From the NCBI GenBank assembly GCA_023415205.1, contig JAEZLR010000016.1:1-39639 (forward strand): a DNA stretch of 39,639 bases. The letters are read 5' to 3'. This DNA comes from Bacillota bacterium (GTDB taxonomy: Bacteria; Bacillota; Clostridia; DSM-8532). A model generated the notes under the pieces. It was not told where the DNA came from. It ran no database searches and saw only the letters and a list, made by a program, of their open reading frames with translations. Both the position numbers and the translations under genes were made by a program. Of the stretch, positions 8,513-16,473 are shown piece after piece (the stretch's first letter is position 1; each line of letters starts with the position of its first letter).

Positions 8513-8797
8513 ATGAGAAAAAGATATGTTTTAAAGAATAAGAAGCGTTTTGCATCCATCGTCATGCTCTTCACACTAGTTGTGGTTTTTACAGGGCTCA
8601 TTGTAACAGCCGGTGCTTCCTCACAGGAGCAAGGTGTTTATGATGTTTTTGTGGTGAGCCATGGGGATACCCTTTGGGAAATCGCCTCCACCTTTGGAGA
8701 GGGAACTGACCCCAGGGCTTACATCTATGAAATAAAAGCCCTTAACCAGATGGAAGGAGACGATATTTACACCGGACAGGAGCTCTTTTTACCCTAG
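8513..8797 (+). CDS. yneA: SOS-induced LysM cell-division inhibitor (YneA-like)
   Basis: The 94-residue protein has a basic N-terminus, one membrane-spanning or signal-anchor segment (about 13-35) and a LysM peptidoglycan-binding domain (about 43-93: HGDTLWEIASTFG..., LNQ..., YTGQELFLP). B. subtilis YneA has this architecture and delays septation during the SOS response. The divergence from lexA, two LexA boxes and the matching promoter support the same role. AAGGAGG ends about 10 bp before ATG 8513. Sequence identity to YneA was not measured; the call rests on architecture and synteny. Confidence 0.88.
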   Translation: MRKRYVLKNKKRFASIVMLFTLVVVFTGLIVTAGASSQEQGVYDVFVVSHGDTLWEIASTFGEGTDPRAYIYEIKALNQMEGDDIYTGQELFLP

Positions 8798-8876
8798 GGA
8801 GAGTAGCCCAGAACCCAATGCTTCGGCTGAGATTTCCCCAGATATTTTCATTCTTCTGTTACAGGTTTGGTTCTTG

Positions 8877-8885
8877 TGGTACAAT
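8877..8885 (+). promoter_or_regulatory. Extended -10 promoter of the ACT-domain gene
   Basis: TGG-TACAAT: a TG dinucleotide one base before the -10 hexamer (8880-8885), with no good -35. It lies about 33 bp before the start codon. Confidence 0.5.
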
Positions 8886-8917
8886 ACAAAGCATAAGAAT
8901 GAAAATGGGGTGAGATT

Positions 8918-9352
8918 ATGCTTGTGAAACAAGTGTCAGTTTTTTTGGAAAACAAATCAGGCCGACTTGCTGAAGTATCACGGGTATTAGGAGAAAAGAG
9001 GATAGATATCAGTGCCCTGTCCATTGCCGATACCACAGAGTATGGTATTCTGCGGTTGATCGTCAATAAGCCGGAAGAGGCCGCAGAAGCACTGAAGGAA
9101 AATGGTTTTTCCGTTCGTACCACGGATGTTATCGCCATATGTGTCAGCGACAGACCCGGTGGATTGGCAGAAGCATTAAACTGCCTTGAAAATAATCAGG
9201 TAGGCATTGAATACATGTATGCTTTTCTTGGTAACCGAGAGTTGGGCAAGGCAATTGTCATACTGAGGGTTGAAGAAACCACCAAGGCCATTGAAGCCCT
9301 GAAAAATGCGAATGTTGACATTATGCCCTCAGCCGAGGTATACAGGCTGTAA
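8918..9352 (+). CDS. Tandem ACT-domain protein
   Basis: Two ACT domains fill the 144 residues (about 1-68 and 70-144), each starting with the beta strand and glycine-turn pattern (VSVFLENKSGRLAEVSRVL; ICVSDRPGGLAEALNCL). ACT domains bind amino acids or similar ligands. Free-standing pairs of this kind are common in Clostridia, often beside phenylacetate-CoA ligase genes, but no such gene is next to it here. It probably has a ligand-sensing regulatory role with an unknown partner. GGGGTGA precedes ATG 8918; a strong terminator follows. Confidence 0.85.
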   Translation: MLVKQVSVFLENKSGRLAEVSRVLGEKRIDISALSIADTTEYGILRLIVNKPEEAAEALKENGFSVRTTDVIAICVSDRPGGLAEALNCLENNQVGIEYMYAFLGNRELGKAIVILRVEETTKAIEALKNANVDIMPSAEVYRL

Positions 9353-9405
9353 ATCAAGCTCTAATCTTGCTATAGAATACGGAGGGGTGACACCCTTTTC
9401 AATGA

Positions 9406-9440
9406 CAAAGAGAAGTCCTAGGACTTCTCTTTGCTTATTA
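9406..9440. terminator. Bidirectional terminator between the ACT gene and prfC
   Basis: A perfect 13-bp inverted repeat, CAAAGAGAAGTCC (9406-9418) and its complement (9421-9433), with minimal loop. It separates convergent genes. Confidence 0.88.
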
Positions 9441-11030
9441 TGAAATATCCTTTAATTCAAGACCTTTGTTTCTATCCAGAGCCCATTGAATGGACCATTC
9501 ATTCTCAAAGAGGAAAACATAGTTCTCATGATGGTCCTGCACCAAAAGGGTGGTGGAGGTTACATTCATTTCCCGGGGATCGCCTTTAATCTGGCTTATC
9601 CAGCGGGCATGCCTGTAATTAAGACGATTAAGCTTTAAATCTACATTGTATTCATTTTTAAGACGATATTCCAGAACCTCGAACTGCAGAACCCCTACAG
9701 CTCCTATAATGAATTCCTCAACACCGATATCAGGCTGCTTAAAGATCTGTATCGCCCCTTCTTCCGAAAGCTGGGTAATTCCCTTGAGAAATTGCTTGCG
9801 CTTCATGGTATCCTTTGCGGCGACACGGGCAAAATGCTCGGCGGGGAAGGAGGGTATTCCTTTAAAGGTCAAATCTCCTGAGAGGCTCAGGGCATCACCT
9901 ATACGGAAGATGCCGGGATCAAATAGTCCGACAATATCACCTGGATAGGCAGTTTCAACGATTTCACGTTCCTGGGCCATGAACTGCTGGGGCTGCGAGA
10001 GACGGATGGGCTTGCCTGTGCTGCTTAAGGTGACCTGCATACCCCTTTCAAAAATACCGGAGCAGATTCTTAAAAAAGCAATTCTGTCCCGATGGCTGGG
10101 ATTCATGTTGGCCTGAATCTTAAAGATGAAGCCTGAAAAGTTCTCATTATAAGGTTCTACAACTCTCTCTTCAAAGAGCTGATCGCCCGGTGGTGGCGAC
10201 ATTTTGAGGAATTCCTCCAGAAAGGGCTCGACGCCAAAGTTGGTCATGGCGCTTCCAAAGAAGATGGGGGTCAGCTCACCCTTCAGCACCTTCCCCAAGT
10301 CAAAATCATCCCCAGCCATGTCCAGAAGCTCAATTTCTTCAACAAGCCTGGAATAATAAGGCTCGCCCAGAAGATCCTTAAAGACCGTATCACCAACTCC
10401 GCCTTTATTGGAGTGAATAATAGCTTGACCATGGGTATTATCATTGGTAAAAAGCTCAATTTGTCTAAGCTGGCGATTATAGACGCCTTTAAAATCACCA
10501 TCAGTACCAATGGGCCAATTAATGGGATAGGAACGAATACCCAGCACATCCTCAATCTCCTGCATTAAGGAGATGGGGTCTTTGCTGGCACGGTCCATCT
10601 TATTGACAAAGGTAAAAATAGGGATCCCGCGCATTTTACAGACATGGAAGAGCTTTATGGTCTGAGTTTCCACGCCTTTAGCTCCGTCAATAAGCATAAC
10701 GGCGCTATCGGCAGCCACAAGGGTTCGGTAGGTATCCTCACTGAAATCCTGGTGACCCGGTGTATCTAGAATATTAATACAGTAGCCCTCGTAATTAAAC
10801 TGCATAACGCTGGAGGTAACAGAAATACCCCGCTGCTTCTCAATTTCCATCCAGTCAGAAACAGCATGCTTGGCTGCCTTTCTGGCTTTGACAGAACCGG
10901 CCATGTGTATGGCGCCTCCATAGAGCAGGAGCTTTTCTGTAAGGGTCGTTTTACCTGCGTCTGGGTGGGATATGATGGCAAAGGTTCTTCTGCGTTCTAT
11001 TTCATTGTTTAATTCTTTATTAATGGCCAA
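9438..11030 (-). CDS. prfC: Peptide chain release factor 3
   Basis: Translational GTPase that ejects RF1/RF2 from the ribosome after termination. G1 is SHPDAGKTT (residues 21-29). The following DTPGHQDFSEDT (G3) and FVNKMDR (G4) identify an EF-G-like factor, and MAGSVKARK just after G1 is typical of RF3 rather than EF-G. 530 residues, close to E. coli RF3 (529). The start is TTG at 11030, with GAGAGGG about 7 bp upstream; no better start is near. It is transcribed alone, convergent with the ACT gene and divergent from proA. Confidence 0.96.
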   Translation of the reverse strand: MAINKELNNEIERRRTFAIISHPDAGKTTLTEKLLLYGGAIHMAGSVKARKAAKHAVSDWMEIEKQRGISVTSSVMQFNYEGYCINILDTPGHQDFSEDTYRTLVAADSAVMLIDGAKGVETQTIKLFHVCKMRGIPIFTFVNKMDRASKDPISLMQEIEDVLGIRSYPINWPIGTDGDFKGVYNRQLRQIELFTNDNTHGQAIIHSNKGGVGDTVFKDLLGEPYYSRLVEEIELLDMAGDDFDLGKVLKGELTPIFFGSAMTNFGVEPFLEEFLKMSPPPGDQLFEERVVEPYNENFSGFIFKIQANMNPSHRDRIAFLRICSGIFERGMQVTLSSTGKPIRLSQPQQFMAQEREIVETAYPGDIVGLFDPGIFRIGDALSLSGDLTFKGIPSFPAEHFARVAAKDTMKRKQFLKGITQLSEEGAIQIFKQPDIGVEEFIIGAVGVLQFEVLEYRLKNEYNVDLKLNRLNYRHARWISQIKGDPREMNVTSTTLLVQDHHENYVFLFENEWSIQWALDRNKGLELKDIS

Positions 11031-11094
11031 GGTTTTTCCCTCTCATTCCAAATTTGGTGTGATAACTGGTAATCCATGTTTACATACAGAATAT

Positions 11095-11124
11095 ATATTA
11101 AAGGTTTGGGTGGCTCTCCGTCAA
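11095..11124 (-). promoter_or_regulatory. Putative prfC promoter
   Basis: Minus strand TTGACG (11119-11124), 18-bp spacer, TAATAT (11095-11100). The leader would be about 60 nt. Confidence 0.55.
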
Positions 11125-11176
11125 GGAATAACAAAGGATTTTGCTTAAAAATAGGATACCCATGAATTCTATTTCA

Positions 11177-11185
11177 TGTTATAGT
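11177..11185 (+). promoter_or_regulatory. Extended -10 promoter of proA
   Basis: TGT-TATAGT (TG at 11177-11178, hexamer 11180-11185) about 47 bp before the proA start. The -35 region is weak. Confidence 0.55.
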
Positions 11186-11232
11186 AGAGTTTAATCAATG
11201 AAATAACGTGGAATCGAGTTGAGGTGCAGGTC

Positions 11233-12528
11233 ATGGAAATGAGAGAAATGGCAGAAAGGGCAAAAAAAGCGGCGAACATCCTTTCGGGGATTAACGGTGA
11301 GATAAAAAACAAGGCGCTGGCGGCTGTGGCCGAAAGGCTCTATGAAAATAGAAAGGCAATCTTTGAAGCCAATGATAAGGATGTCGAGAGAAGCCAGGCC
11401 GAAAACTTGCCAACTCCCTTGATTAAGAGGCTCAAATTTGATGAAAAAAAGCTTCATGATGTGATTGATGGGATAAAAAGTCTTATAGAACTCAGCGATC
11501 CTGTAGGCAGAACGCTATTGTCAACGGAATTGGACGAAGGCCTTGAGCTCTATCGGGTGAGCTGCCCTATTGGGCTCATCGGAATAATCTTTGAATCCAG
11601 GCCTGACGCCCTGGTGCAAATTTCTACCCTCTGTCTGAAAAGCGGCAATGCAGTGCTGCTAAAGGGTGGCAGGGAAGCAGCGCTAACCAACCGCACGCTT
11701 TTTGAGGCCATTCATTCCGCCTCGTGTGAAGCAGGCCTCCCTGAAGGCTGGATCAATCTTCTGGAGCACCGGGAGGAGGTTTCCGAGATGCTCAAGTTGG
11801 ATGAGTATGTGGATCTTATTATTCCCAGAGGCTCCAATGACTTTGTGCGATATATCATGGATAACTCCAGAATTCCGGTAATGGGTCATGCCGATGGAAT
11901 CTGCCATTGCTATGTGGATGAAACAGCCCAGTTGAAAAAGGCTATTGACATTGTTGTGGACTCAAAAACCCAATATGTGGCGGTATGTAACGCTCTGGAA
12001 ACCCTACTGGTTCATCGGGATATCGCCCCTGCCTTTCTTCCGGAGCTAAAGGAGGCCCTGGCCACTAAAAATATCGAACTCAGAGGGTGTGGGAGAACCC
12101 ATGAGATTATTTCCTGTATTCCTGCCACAGATGAGGACTGGAAGACCGAATATTTGGATTATATTCTTTCAATTAAAATTGTGGATGACTTGCAGGAAGC
12201 CATAGACCATATCAACACCTATGGCTCCGGCCATACCGATGTCATTGTGTCAACGAGTAAGGAGCATATCGGAAAATTCCTTGAGTATGTGGATTCAGGG
12301 GATGTTTTTGCCAATTGCTCCACGCGTTTTAGTGATGGCTTTAAATATGGCTTTGGCGCAGAAGTGGGTATCAGCACTAATAAAATGCATGCCAGAGGCC
12401 CTGTGGGCCTGGAGGGCCTTGTAACCTATAAATATAAGCTCGTGGGTGACGGCCATGTGGTGGCTGATTATGCGGAAAAGAGAAGGGCTTTTACCCACCG
12501 GCCACTGAACAAATCCTTTGGATTATAA
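11233..12528 (+). CDS. proA: Glutamate-5-semialdehyde dehydrogenase (gamma-glutamyl phosphate reductase)
   Basis: Second step of proline synthesis: NADPH-dependent reduction of gamma-glutamyl phosphate to the semialdehyde. Aldehyde-dehydrogenase fold; the catalytic Cys252 lies in YVAVCNALETLLVH. IIFESRPDALVQI and the C-terminal EVGISTNKMHARGPVGLEGL are hallmarks of ProA. 431 residues. ATG 11233 is chosen from GAGGTG 6 bp upstream; a GTG at 11224 is inside that site. proB, often its operon partner, is not adjacent. It ends before a long hairpin terminator. Confidence 0.96.
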   Translation: MEMREMAERAKKAANILSGINGEIKNKALAAVAERLYENRKAIFEANDKDVERSQAENLPTPLIKRLKFDEKKLHDVIDGIKSLIELSDPVGRTLLSTELDEGLELYRVSCPIGLIGIIFESRPDALVQISTLCLKSGNAVLLKGGREAALTNRTLFEAIHSASCEAGLPEGWINLLEHREEVSEMLKLDEYVDLIIPRGSNDFVRYIMDNSRIPVMGHADGICHCYVDETAQLKKAIDIVVDSKTQYVAVCNALETLLVHRDIAPAFLPELKEALATKNIELRGCGRTHEIISCIPATDEDWKTEYLDYILSIKIVDDLQEAIDHINTYGSGHTDVIVSTSKEHIGKFLEYVDSGDVFANCSTRFSDGFKYGFGAEVGISTNKMHARGPVGLEGLVTYKYKLVGDGHVVADYAEKRRAFTHRPLNKSFGL

Positions 12529-12535
12529 GGAAGAC

Positions 12536-12574
12536 TTAAAAGTCTCAAGGGCGCTTGACCCTTGAGACTTTTAA
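12536..12574. terminator. Bidirectional terminator between proA and the MBL-fold gene
   Basis: 16-bp perfect stem: TTAAAAGTCTCAAGGG (12536-12551) and its complement (12559-12574), 7-nt loop. The stop codon of the convergent MBL gene (12571-12573) lies inside the right arm. Confidence 0.92.
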
Positions 12575-13311
12575 ATTTCCACTAAAAAGCGTTGGCCTCG
12601 ATGGCGAATGGGGCTTATGGCACAAAGTGAGGGAGAGAAAGCCTTTTCAGCGTCTATTCGCGCCATAATGGAAAGGTCTTCACCAAAATGCATGGGGAAG
12701 GCAGCCCGAACCTGCACTTCGGATAGAAAATACTTGGCTCCCCACAAGGCTGCTTCTTCTTGTGTTGGATCGGTTGTGAGAAAGGCGATATCCAAAGGAT
12801 AGGCCTTTATCAGATCCACTTCATGCTTAAATCGCGCAGCCATGTTATTATTCCAAGCCTTGCTTTCCTCATTCCAATGCCACCAGTTAAGATCTCCGGC
12901 ATGGTAGAGGGTAACACCCTTGAGTCTGATAAGGAAGGCCACACCTGCATCGGTGGATTTAAAGGTTTTTATTAAGAGGTTGTCCTCATCATAGGTTTCG
13001 TAGGGCTTCACCAGATGCACCCATGGGTGGTGATGCTTCTTAGGAATGTCTGCCGATAGAAAATATCGGATAGTGGTGATGTGCTCTTTCCAGGACAAAA
13101 TGATAGGGTTAAAGTGATCAGAATGCTTGTGGGACGAGAACACAAAAACCTTTTTGTTCATGATTTCTTCAGGTTCAATAACGCCGTAGGCTAGGGAACG
13201 GGTATCCCCTTCCATACTATCTAAGTAGTAGTCAAAAATCAGCAGCGTATCTTCAATGCCGACTGCAAAGCCGCTATGTCCAAGATACCAGACCTCCACC
13301 ATAAGTACCAT
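12571..13311 (-). CDS. Metallo-beta-lactamase-fold hydrolase (UlaG-like subgroup)
   Basis: The 246-residue protein has the metal-binding motif HKHSDH (His61, His63, Asp65, His66), preceded by the beta strand VFVFSS. LYHAGDLNWW (about 147-156) and FPMHFGED supply later ligands. It begins with the VWYLGHSGFAV segment usual for the UlaG/YtkL-like branch. Such enzymes hydrolyse diverse esters, lactones and phosphodiesters; the substrate here cannot be read. AAGGAGA is 8 bp before ATG 13311. It follows the small membrane protein by 11 bp, so the two are co-transcribed, and possibly extend the electron-transfer cluster upstream. Confidence 0.85.
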   Translation of the reverse strand: MVLMVEVWYLGHSGFAVGIEDTLLIFDYYLDSMEGDTRSLAYGVIEPEEIMNKKVFVFSSHKHSDHFNPIILSWKEHITTIRYFLSADIPKKHHHPWVHLVKPYETYDEDNLLIKTFKSTDAGVAFLIRLKGVTLYHAGDLNWWHWNEESKAWNNNMAARFKHEVDLIKAYPLDIAFLTTDPTQEEAALWGAKYFLSEVQVRAAFPMHFGEDLSIMARIDAEKAFSPSLCAISPIRHRGQRFLVEI

Positions 13312-13322
13312 GGCTCATCTCC

Positions 13323-13667
13323 TTATAAAGCTGCAAATTCTAAGGGTTTAAGGATGAGATAGTTGATTTCAAGAAGAAAAAAGGCCGCTACCATCAGGGA
13401 GAGGGCTAAACAAATCCCAAAGTCCTTGTAATCTCGCTTAAAGAGGGTATAGGCCAGAACTCCTCCGTGGAACAGCAACCCCAGAATCCCTGTCAGAGTC
13501 AGAAAGTTGGGGATGGGATTGATCACAAATATTTCATAGGAATGAAAGAGCATGGCGAGTCTCGGGGCCTTGACCAACCAGGCTAATAGAAAAAGTAAAG
13601 CGGGGAGGATAATGTCGAAGTAGAGGAGAAATTTCCAACCCTTATCAAATTTAAAACCCTTTAGCAT
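13323..13667 (-). CDS. Small membrane protein of unknown function (about four TM segments)
   Basis: 114 residues, with hydrophobic stretches at about 13-32, 54-76 and 84-106, plus a shorter one near 40-50. I recognise no family motif. The start has GAGGTG 5 bp upstream. It lies immediately upstream of the MBL-fold gene and downstream of apbE, all in one direction. A 93-bp gap (13668-13760) separates it from apbE and contains no clear terminator or promoter. Confidence 0.7.
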   Translation of the reverse strand: MLKGFKFDKGWKFLLYFDIILPALLFLLAWLVKAPRLAMLFHSYEIFVINPIPNFLTLTGILGLLFHGGVLAYTLFKRDYKDFGICLALSLMVAAFFLLEINYLILKPLEFAAL

Positions 13668-13760
13668 GTATTCACCTCATCAATAATGGTTTTAGACATC
13701 TATTCGCATATCAGCGATGGTACGGACTGGAAGCCGTATACTGGTTAGCGTCTAGAGACT

Positions 13761-14843
13761 TTATTTTCCTGTAGCCCCTCCAAGGTTTTTCATCATACCC
13801 TTGACTTTCTCAGTGGCGTGTATAGTACCATCAGGAAAAATCCACACTGCTTCGATACCCAGACGCTCTGCAAGCGCTCGACCTTCCTCATAGGGTGTGA
13901 GAAACAGGGTGGTGGACATGAAATCGGCCAGGCCCGAATCCTCGGTTACGATGGATACAGCCCGATAATAGTCTGCGGGCATGAGTGTTTTGGGATCAAT
14001 TAGGTGGTGATATCTTTTTCCATTGACAGTATAAAAACGCTGATAATCTCCACTGGTCACAACTGACGCATTATTCAGAAAGACGATATCTAGAGGGGTA
14101 TCCTCATTATTCAAGGGGTCACCATTGGGGTTTTGAATACCAATACCCCATTTAGAACGGACCCCATCCAAGGGCTGCCCGAGGGTTCTTACATTACCGC
14201 CCGAGCTGATAATAAGACTATTACAGCCCTTGGCTTCAAGCTCTTTTGCCACTACCTCGCTGGCATAACCCTTGGCCACGGCCCCCACATCAAGGCGCAT
14301 ATTCTTGTCTTCAAGGTAGACGGTCTTATTTATTGGGTCAACGACCACCTTATTGATGTCGGTATATTTCATCGCCTGCTTTAATTCCTCAAGGGGGGGG
14401 ATCTGAGCATTTTCAGGATTATCAATACCTGCGTCCCGGTAATCATGCCAGATTTTAAGCATGGGACCCAAAGCGATATTGCATTCACCGTTGGTTTTAG
14501 TATACCAGTCCTTGGAGAACTGTATAAGATCTATAATCTCCTGCTGAACCACAACAGGCTTAATTCCTGCGTTATCATTGATGGTTTTGACATTGTTAAT
14601 TCCTTCGTAATCATTATAGATATCATAGAGCTGATTAAGCTCAAAAAAACGGGACTGACCCATCTGCGCGATCTTTTCGAACTCTTCCTGACTTTTTGAA
14701 TAGCCGAGAAACTGAATCACGGTATCGAAGGCTCCGATAAACTCATAGGAGTATTTACTGTACTCTGATTTTTGCTGGCCGGTGCATCCCGGTGCCATTA
14801 ATGTCAGGACTGCTACCAGACAAAATGCCCATAGTCTTTTCAT
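13761..14843 (-). CDS. apbE: FAD:protein FMN transferase (ApbE/FmnB), lipoprotein
   Basis: Transfers FMN from FAD onto Ser/Thr of target proteins outside the membrane. Here it probably flavinylates the lipoprotein encoded just upstream. The N-terminus is a lipoprotein signal with lipobox MAPGC (Cys20). The family motif DVGAVAKGYA (about 185-194), SSGGNVRT, GDYQRF and HHLIDPKT are present, and ADFMSTTLF (Asp307, Thr311) is the metal site. 360 residues. ATG 14843 has AGAGGG 6 bp upstream; a longer frame to 14879 would start inside a hairpin. In Listeria the equivalent (FmnB) works in flavin-based extracellular electron transfer. Confidence 0.94.
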   Translation of the reverse strand: MKRLWAFCLVAVLTLMAPGCTGQQKSEYSKYSYEFIGAFDTVIQFLGYSKSQEEFEKIAQMGQSRFFELNQLYDIYNDYEGINNVKTINDNAGIKPVVVQQEIIDLIQFSKDWYTKTNGECNIALGPMLKIWHDYRDAGIDNPENAQIPPLEELKQAMKYTDINKVVVDPINKTVYLEDKNMRLDVGAVAKGYASEVVAKELEAKGCNSLIISSGGNVRTLGQPLDGVRSKWGIGIQNPNGDPLNNEDTPLDIVFLNNASVVTSGDYQRFYTVNGKRYHHLIDPKTLMPADYYRAVSIVTEDSGLADFMSTTLFLTPYEEGRALAERLGIEAVWIFPDGTIHATEKVKGMMKNLGGATGK

Positions 14844-14866
14844 GTTTTTCCCTCTTTTTGTAAAAG

Positions 14867-14894
14867 AGAACCCCTTCATGAAAGAAGGGGTTCT
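14867..14894 (-). terminator. Hairpin between the FMN-binding lipoprotein gene and apbE
   Basis: An 11-bp stem (14867-14877 with 14884-14894), 6-nt loop, followed on the minus strand by CTTTTA. The U-run is short, so it may only partly terminate and lower apbE expression relative to the lipoprotein. Confidence 0.7.
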
Positions 14895-14912
14895 TCTTGG
14901 ATATGTAACCCA

Positions 14913-15428
14913 TTACTTCGCGTTAGCTAAGGCTTCTGTTACAGCGGCTTGATAATCCTTGACCGAAACGGTTACCTTGGAGTTCAGGTCTGCAATGTCA
15001 GGTGCGCCGCCATCCTTAACCTTCATTGCGTTTACCTGATCAACAGTCTTGCCAACCATCCATTTTTCGAGCTCGGCAATCTGCTCATACCATTCTCTAC
15101 CGATCTGGGATTGTTTCTTCATCCCATATTCATCACCCAGCTCAACCTTGGTCTTGGGTGCCGCAGTTAAGTCAGAGGTAATCTTACCGGTAGCATCAAA
15201 GTTTACCTTTACCTGGGCGTTGTCAATTTTCACGCCAAGGATTTTCCCTGCTGAGTCAAAGGTGACGGCCGCCATAACGGTGTCTACCTGAGCATAACCA
15301 GCAGCATCGGCTGTGGCATCCTTTGATTTTGCAACGGAGATGTTGTTGCCGAGCCCTGTCTTTACTGTTGCTGCACCGCAACCAGCAAGAAGTATCGCAA
15401 CTAATGTGAGGGCCAATACTTTCTTCAT
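14913..15428 (-). CDS. FMN-binding-type lipoprotein (PplA-like electron carrier)
   Basis: 171 residues, with signal peptide and lipobox LLAGC (Cys17), so anchored on the outer face of the membrane. Two related strands, VTFDSAGKILGVKID (about 55-69) and VNFDATGKI (about 75-83), are typical of FMN_bind-like domains in Clostridia. Near the C-terminus D147-x-x-S150-x-x-T153-x-S155 has the spacing of the ApbE flavinylation motif (D-x-x-S/T-G-A-S/T-x-S/T), but K-V replaces G-A. Thr153 would be the modified residue. ATG 15428 follows GGAGG by 5 bp. Position between ndh2/dmkB and apbE supports the PplA role; flavinylation is inference. Confidence 0.82.
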   Translation of the reverse strand: MKKVLALTLVAILLAGCGAATVKTGLGNNISVAKSKDATADAAGYAQVDTVMAAVTFDSAGKILGVKIDNAQVKVNFDATGKITSDLTAAPKTKVELGDEYGMKKQSQIGREWYEQIAELEKWMVGKTVDQVNAMKVKDGGAPDIADLNSKVTVSVKDYQAAVTEALANAK

Positions 15429-15489
15429 AATATCCTCCCCAATAATAAGATAATAAAATATATGCAAAGAATTTCGTTGCTAGTTGGCT

Positions 15490-16428
15490 TTAGAGCCAGC
15501 TCACAATTTCATTCAGGGCACCGGTATAAGGTGTCTGAGGTATTCTATCAATATAGTTAAGGCATTTTTTGATATATTTGTTTTTTATTCTTTGGGCATC
15601 CTTAACGCCCCCGGATTTAATAATGTCGTCAAACAATTGATTCATGTCACCCTGACCATCAAAAAACTGATCAATCTGATGCCTGAGCTCTTGGTTGTTT
15701 TTGACAGCCAAGATGATGGGTAAGGTGGCGATGCCCTCCTTTAAATCATTTAAAACCGGTTTTCCTTCGGTTTTGTCATCCGAAAGAATATCCAACAGGT
15801 CATCCCTGATTTGAAAGGCCGCCCCAAAGCTTGAACCAAAACGCCCGAACAGCCTTATGGTATCATCAGAAAGGTGGGCTGTTTTTGCCCCCAGAACAAG
15901 AGCGGCTGAGAAAAGTATGCTGGTTTTCCCTAGGATGCGCTTAAGGTAGTTGCCGACACTGGCTATAGAGTATTTACCCAAATATTGCTCAATTTCACCC
16001 TCGCACAAAAGGGATATGGCTCTTGTGACGATATCTAGCTTTTCAGGTTTTAAGCCCGTCTCCACAAGCAACCGGAGAGATTTTGAAAACAGATAATCCC
16101 CGGTGTATACCGCAAGATTGGTGCTATGTCTCTCTGAGAGGGTGGGTTGACCTCTGCGGGTTTTTGCGTTGTCAATAATATCATCATGTATAAGGGTCGC
16201 TGCGTGAAGAATCTCGATTGATGCAGCAGCCGGAAAGACACGCTCCCGGCTGTAATCACCATGGAGCGCTGCAATAATGGTAAAGGCAGGCCTCAACCTT
16301 TTTCCGCCTGAAAGCACCACACTCTCGGATGCTTTTTTTAAGAAGTCATTACGTGATGAAAGCTTGGACCTCAGATAGTCTTCAAACACCGCCAACTCTT
16401 CCTTAATAACGGGGAATTTGTCCCACAA
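15490..16428 (-). CDS. Trans-polyprenyl diphosphate synthase (DmkB-like)
   Basis: Class I prenyl elongating enzyme, 312 residues. The first aspartate motif is HDDIID (about 81-86) and the second IRDDLLD (about 207-213). GGKRLRP (41-47) binds the isopentenyl diphosphate. In this operon it most likely makes the tail of the (demethyl)menaquinone that accepts electrons from Ndh2, like Listeria DmkB; product length is not readable. A TTG at 16437 directly abuts AGGAGG, so the TTG at 16428, 9 bp downstream of that site, is preferred. 45 bp after ndh2. Confidence 0.9.
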   Translation of the reverse strand: MWDKFPVIKEELAVFEDYLRSKLSSRNDFLKKASESVVLSGGKRLRPAFTIIAALHGDYSRERVFPAAASIEILHAATLIHDDIIDNAKTRRGQPTLSERHSTNLAVYTGDYLFSKSLRLLVETGLKPEKLDIVTRAISLLCEGEIEQYLGKYSIASVGNYLKRILGKTSILFSAALVLGAKTAHLSDDTIRLFGRFGSSFGAAFQIRDDLLDILSDDKTEGKPVLNDLKEGIATLPIILAVKNNQELRHQIDQFFDGQGDMNQLFDDIIKSGGVKDAQRIKNKYIKKCLNYIDRIPQTPYTGALNEIVSWL

Positions 16429-16473
16429 TGCGTTCAACCTCCTAGTCCTTACGCTGCATCCGCAAGTAGCTCA

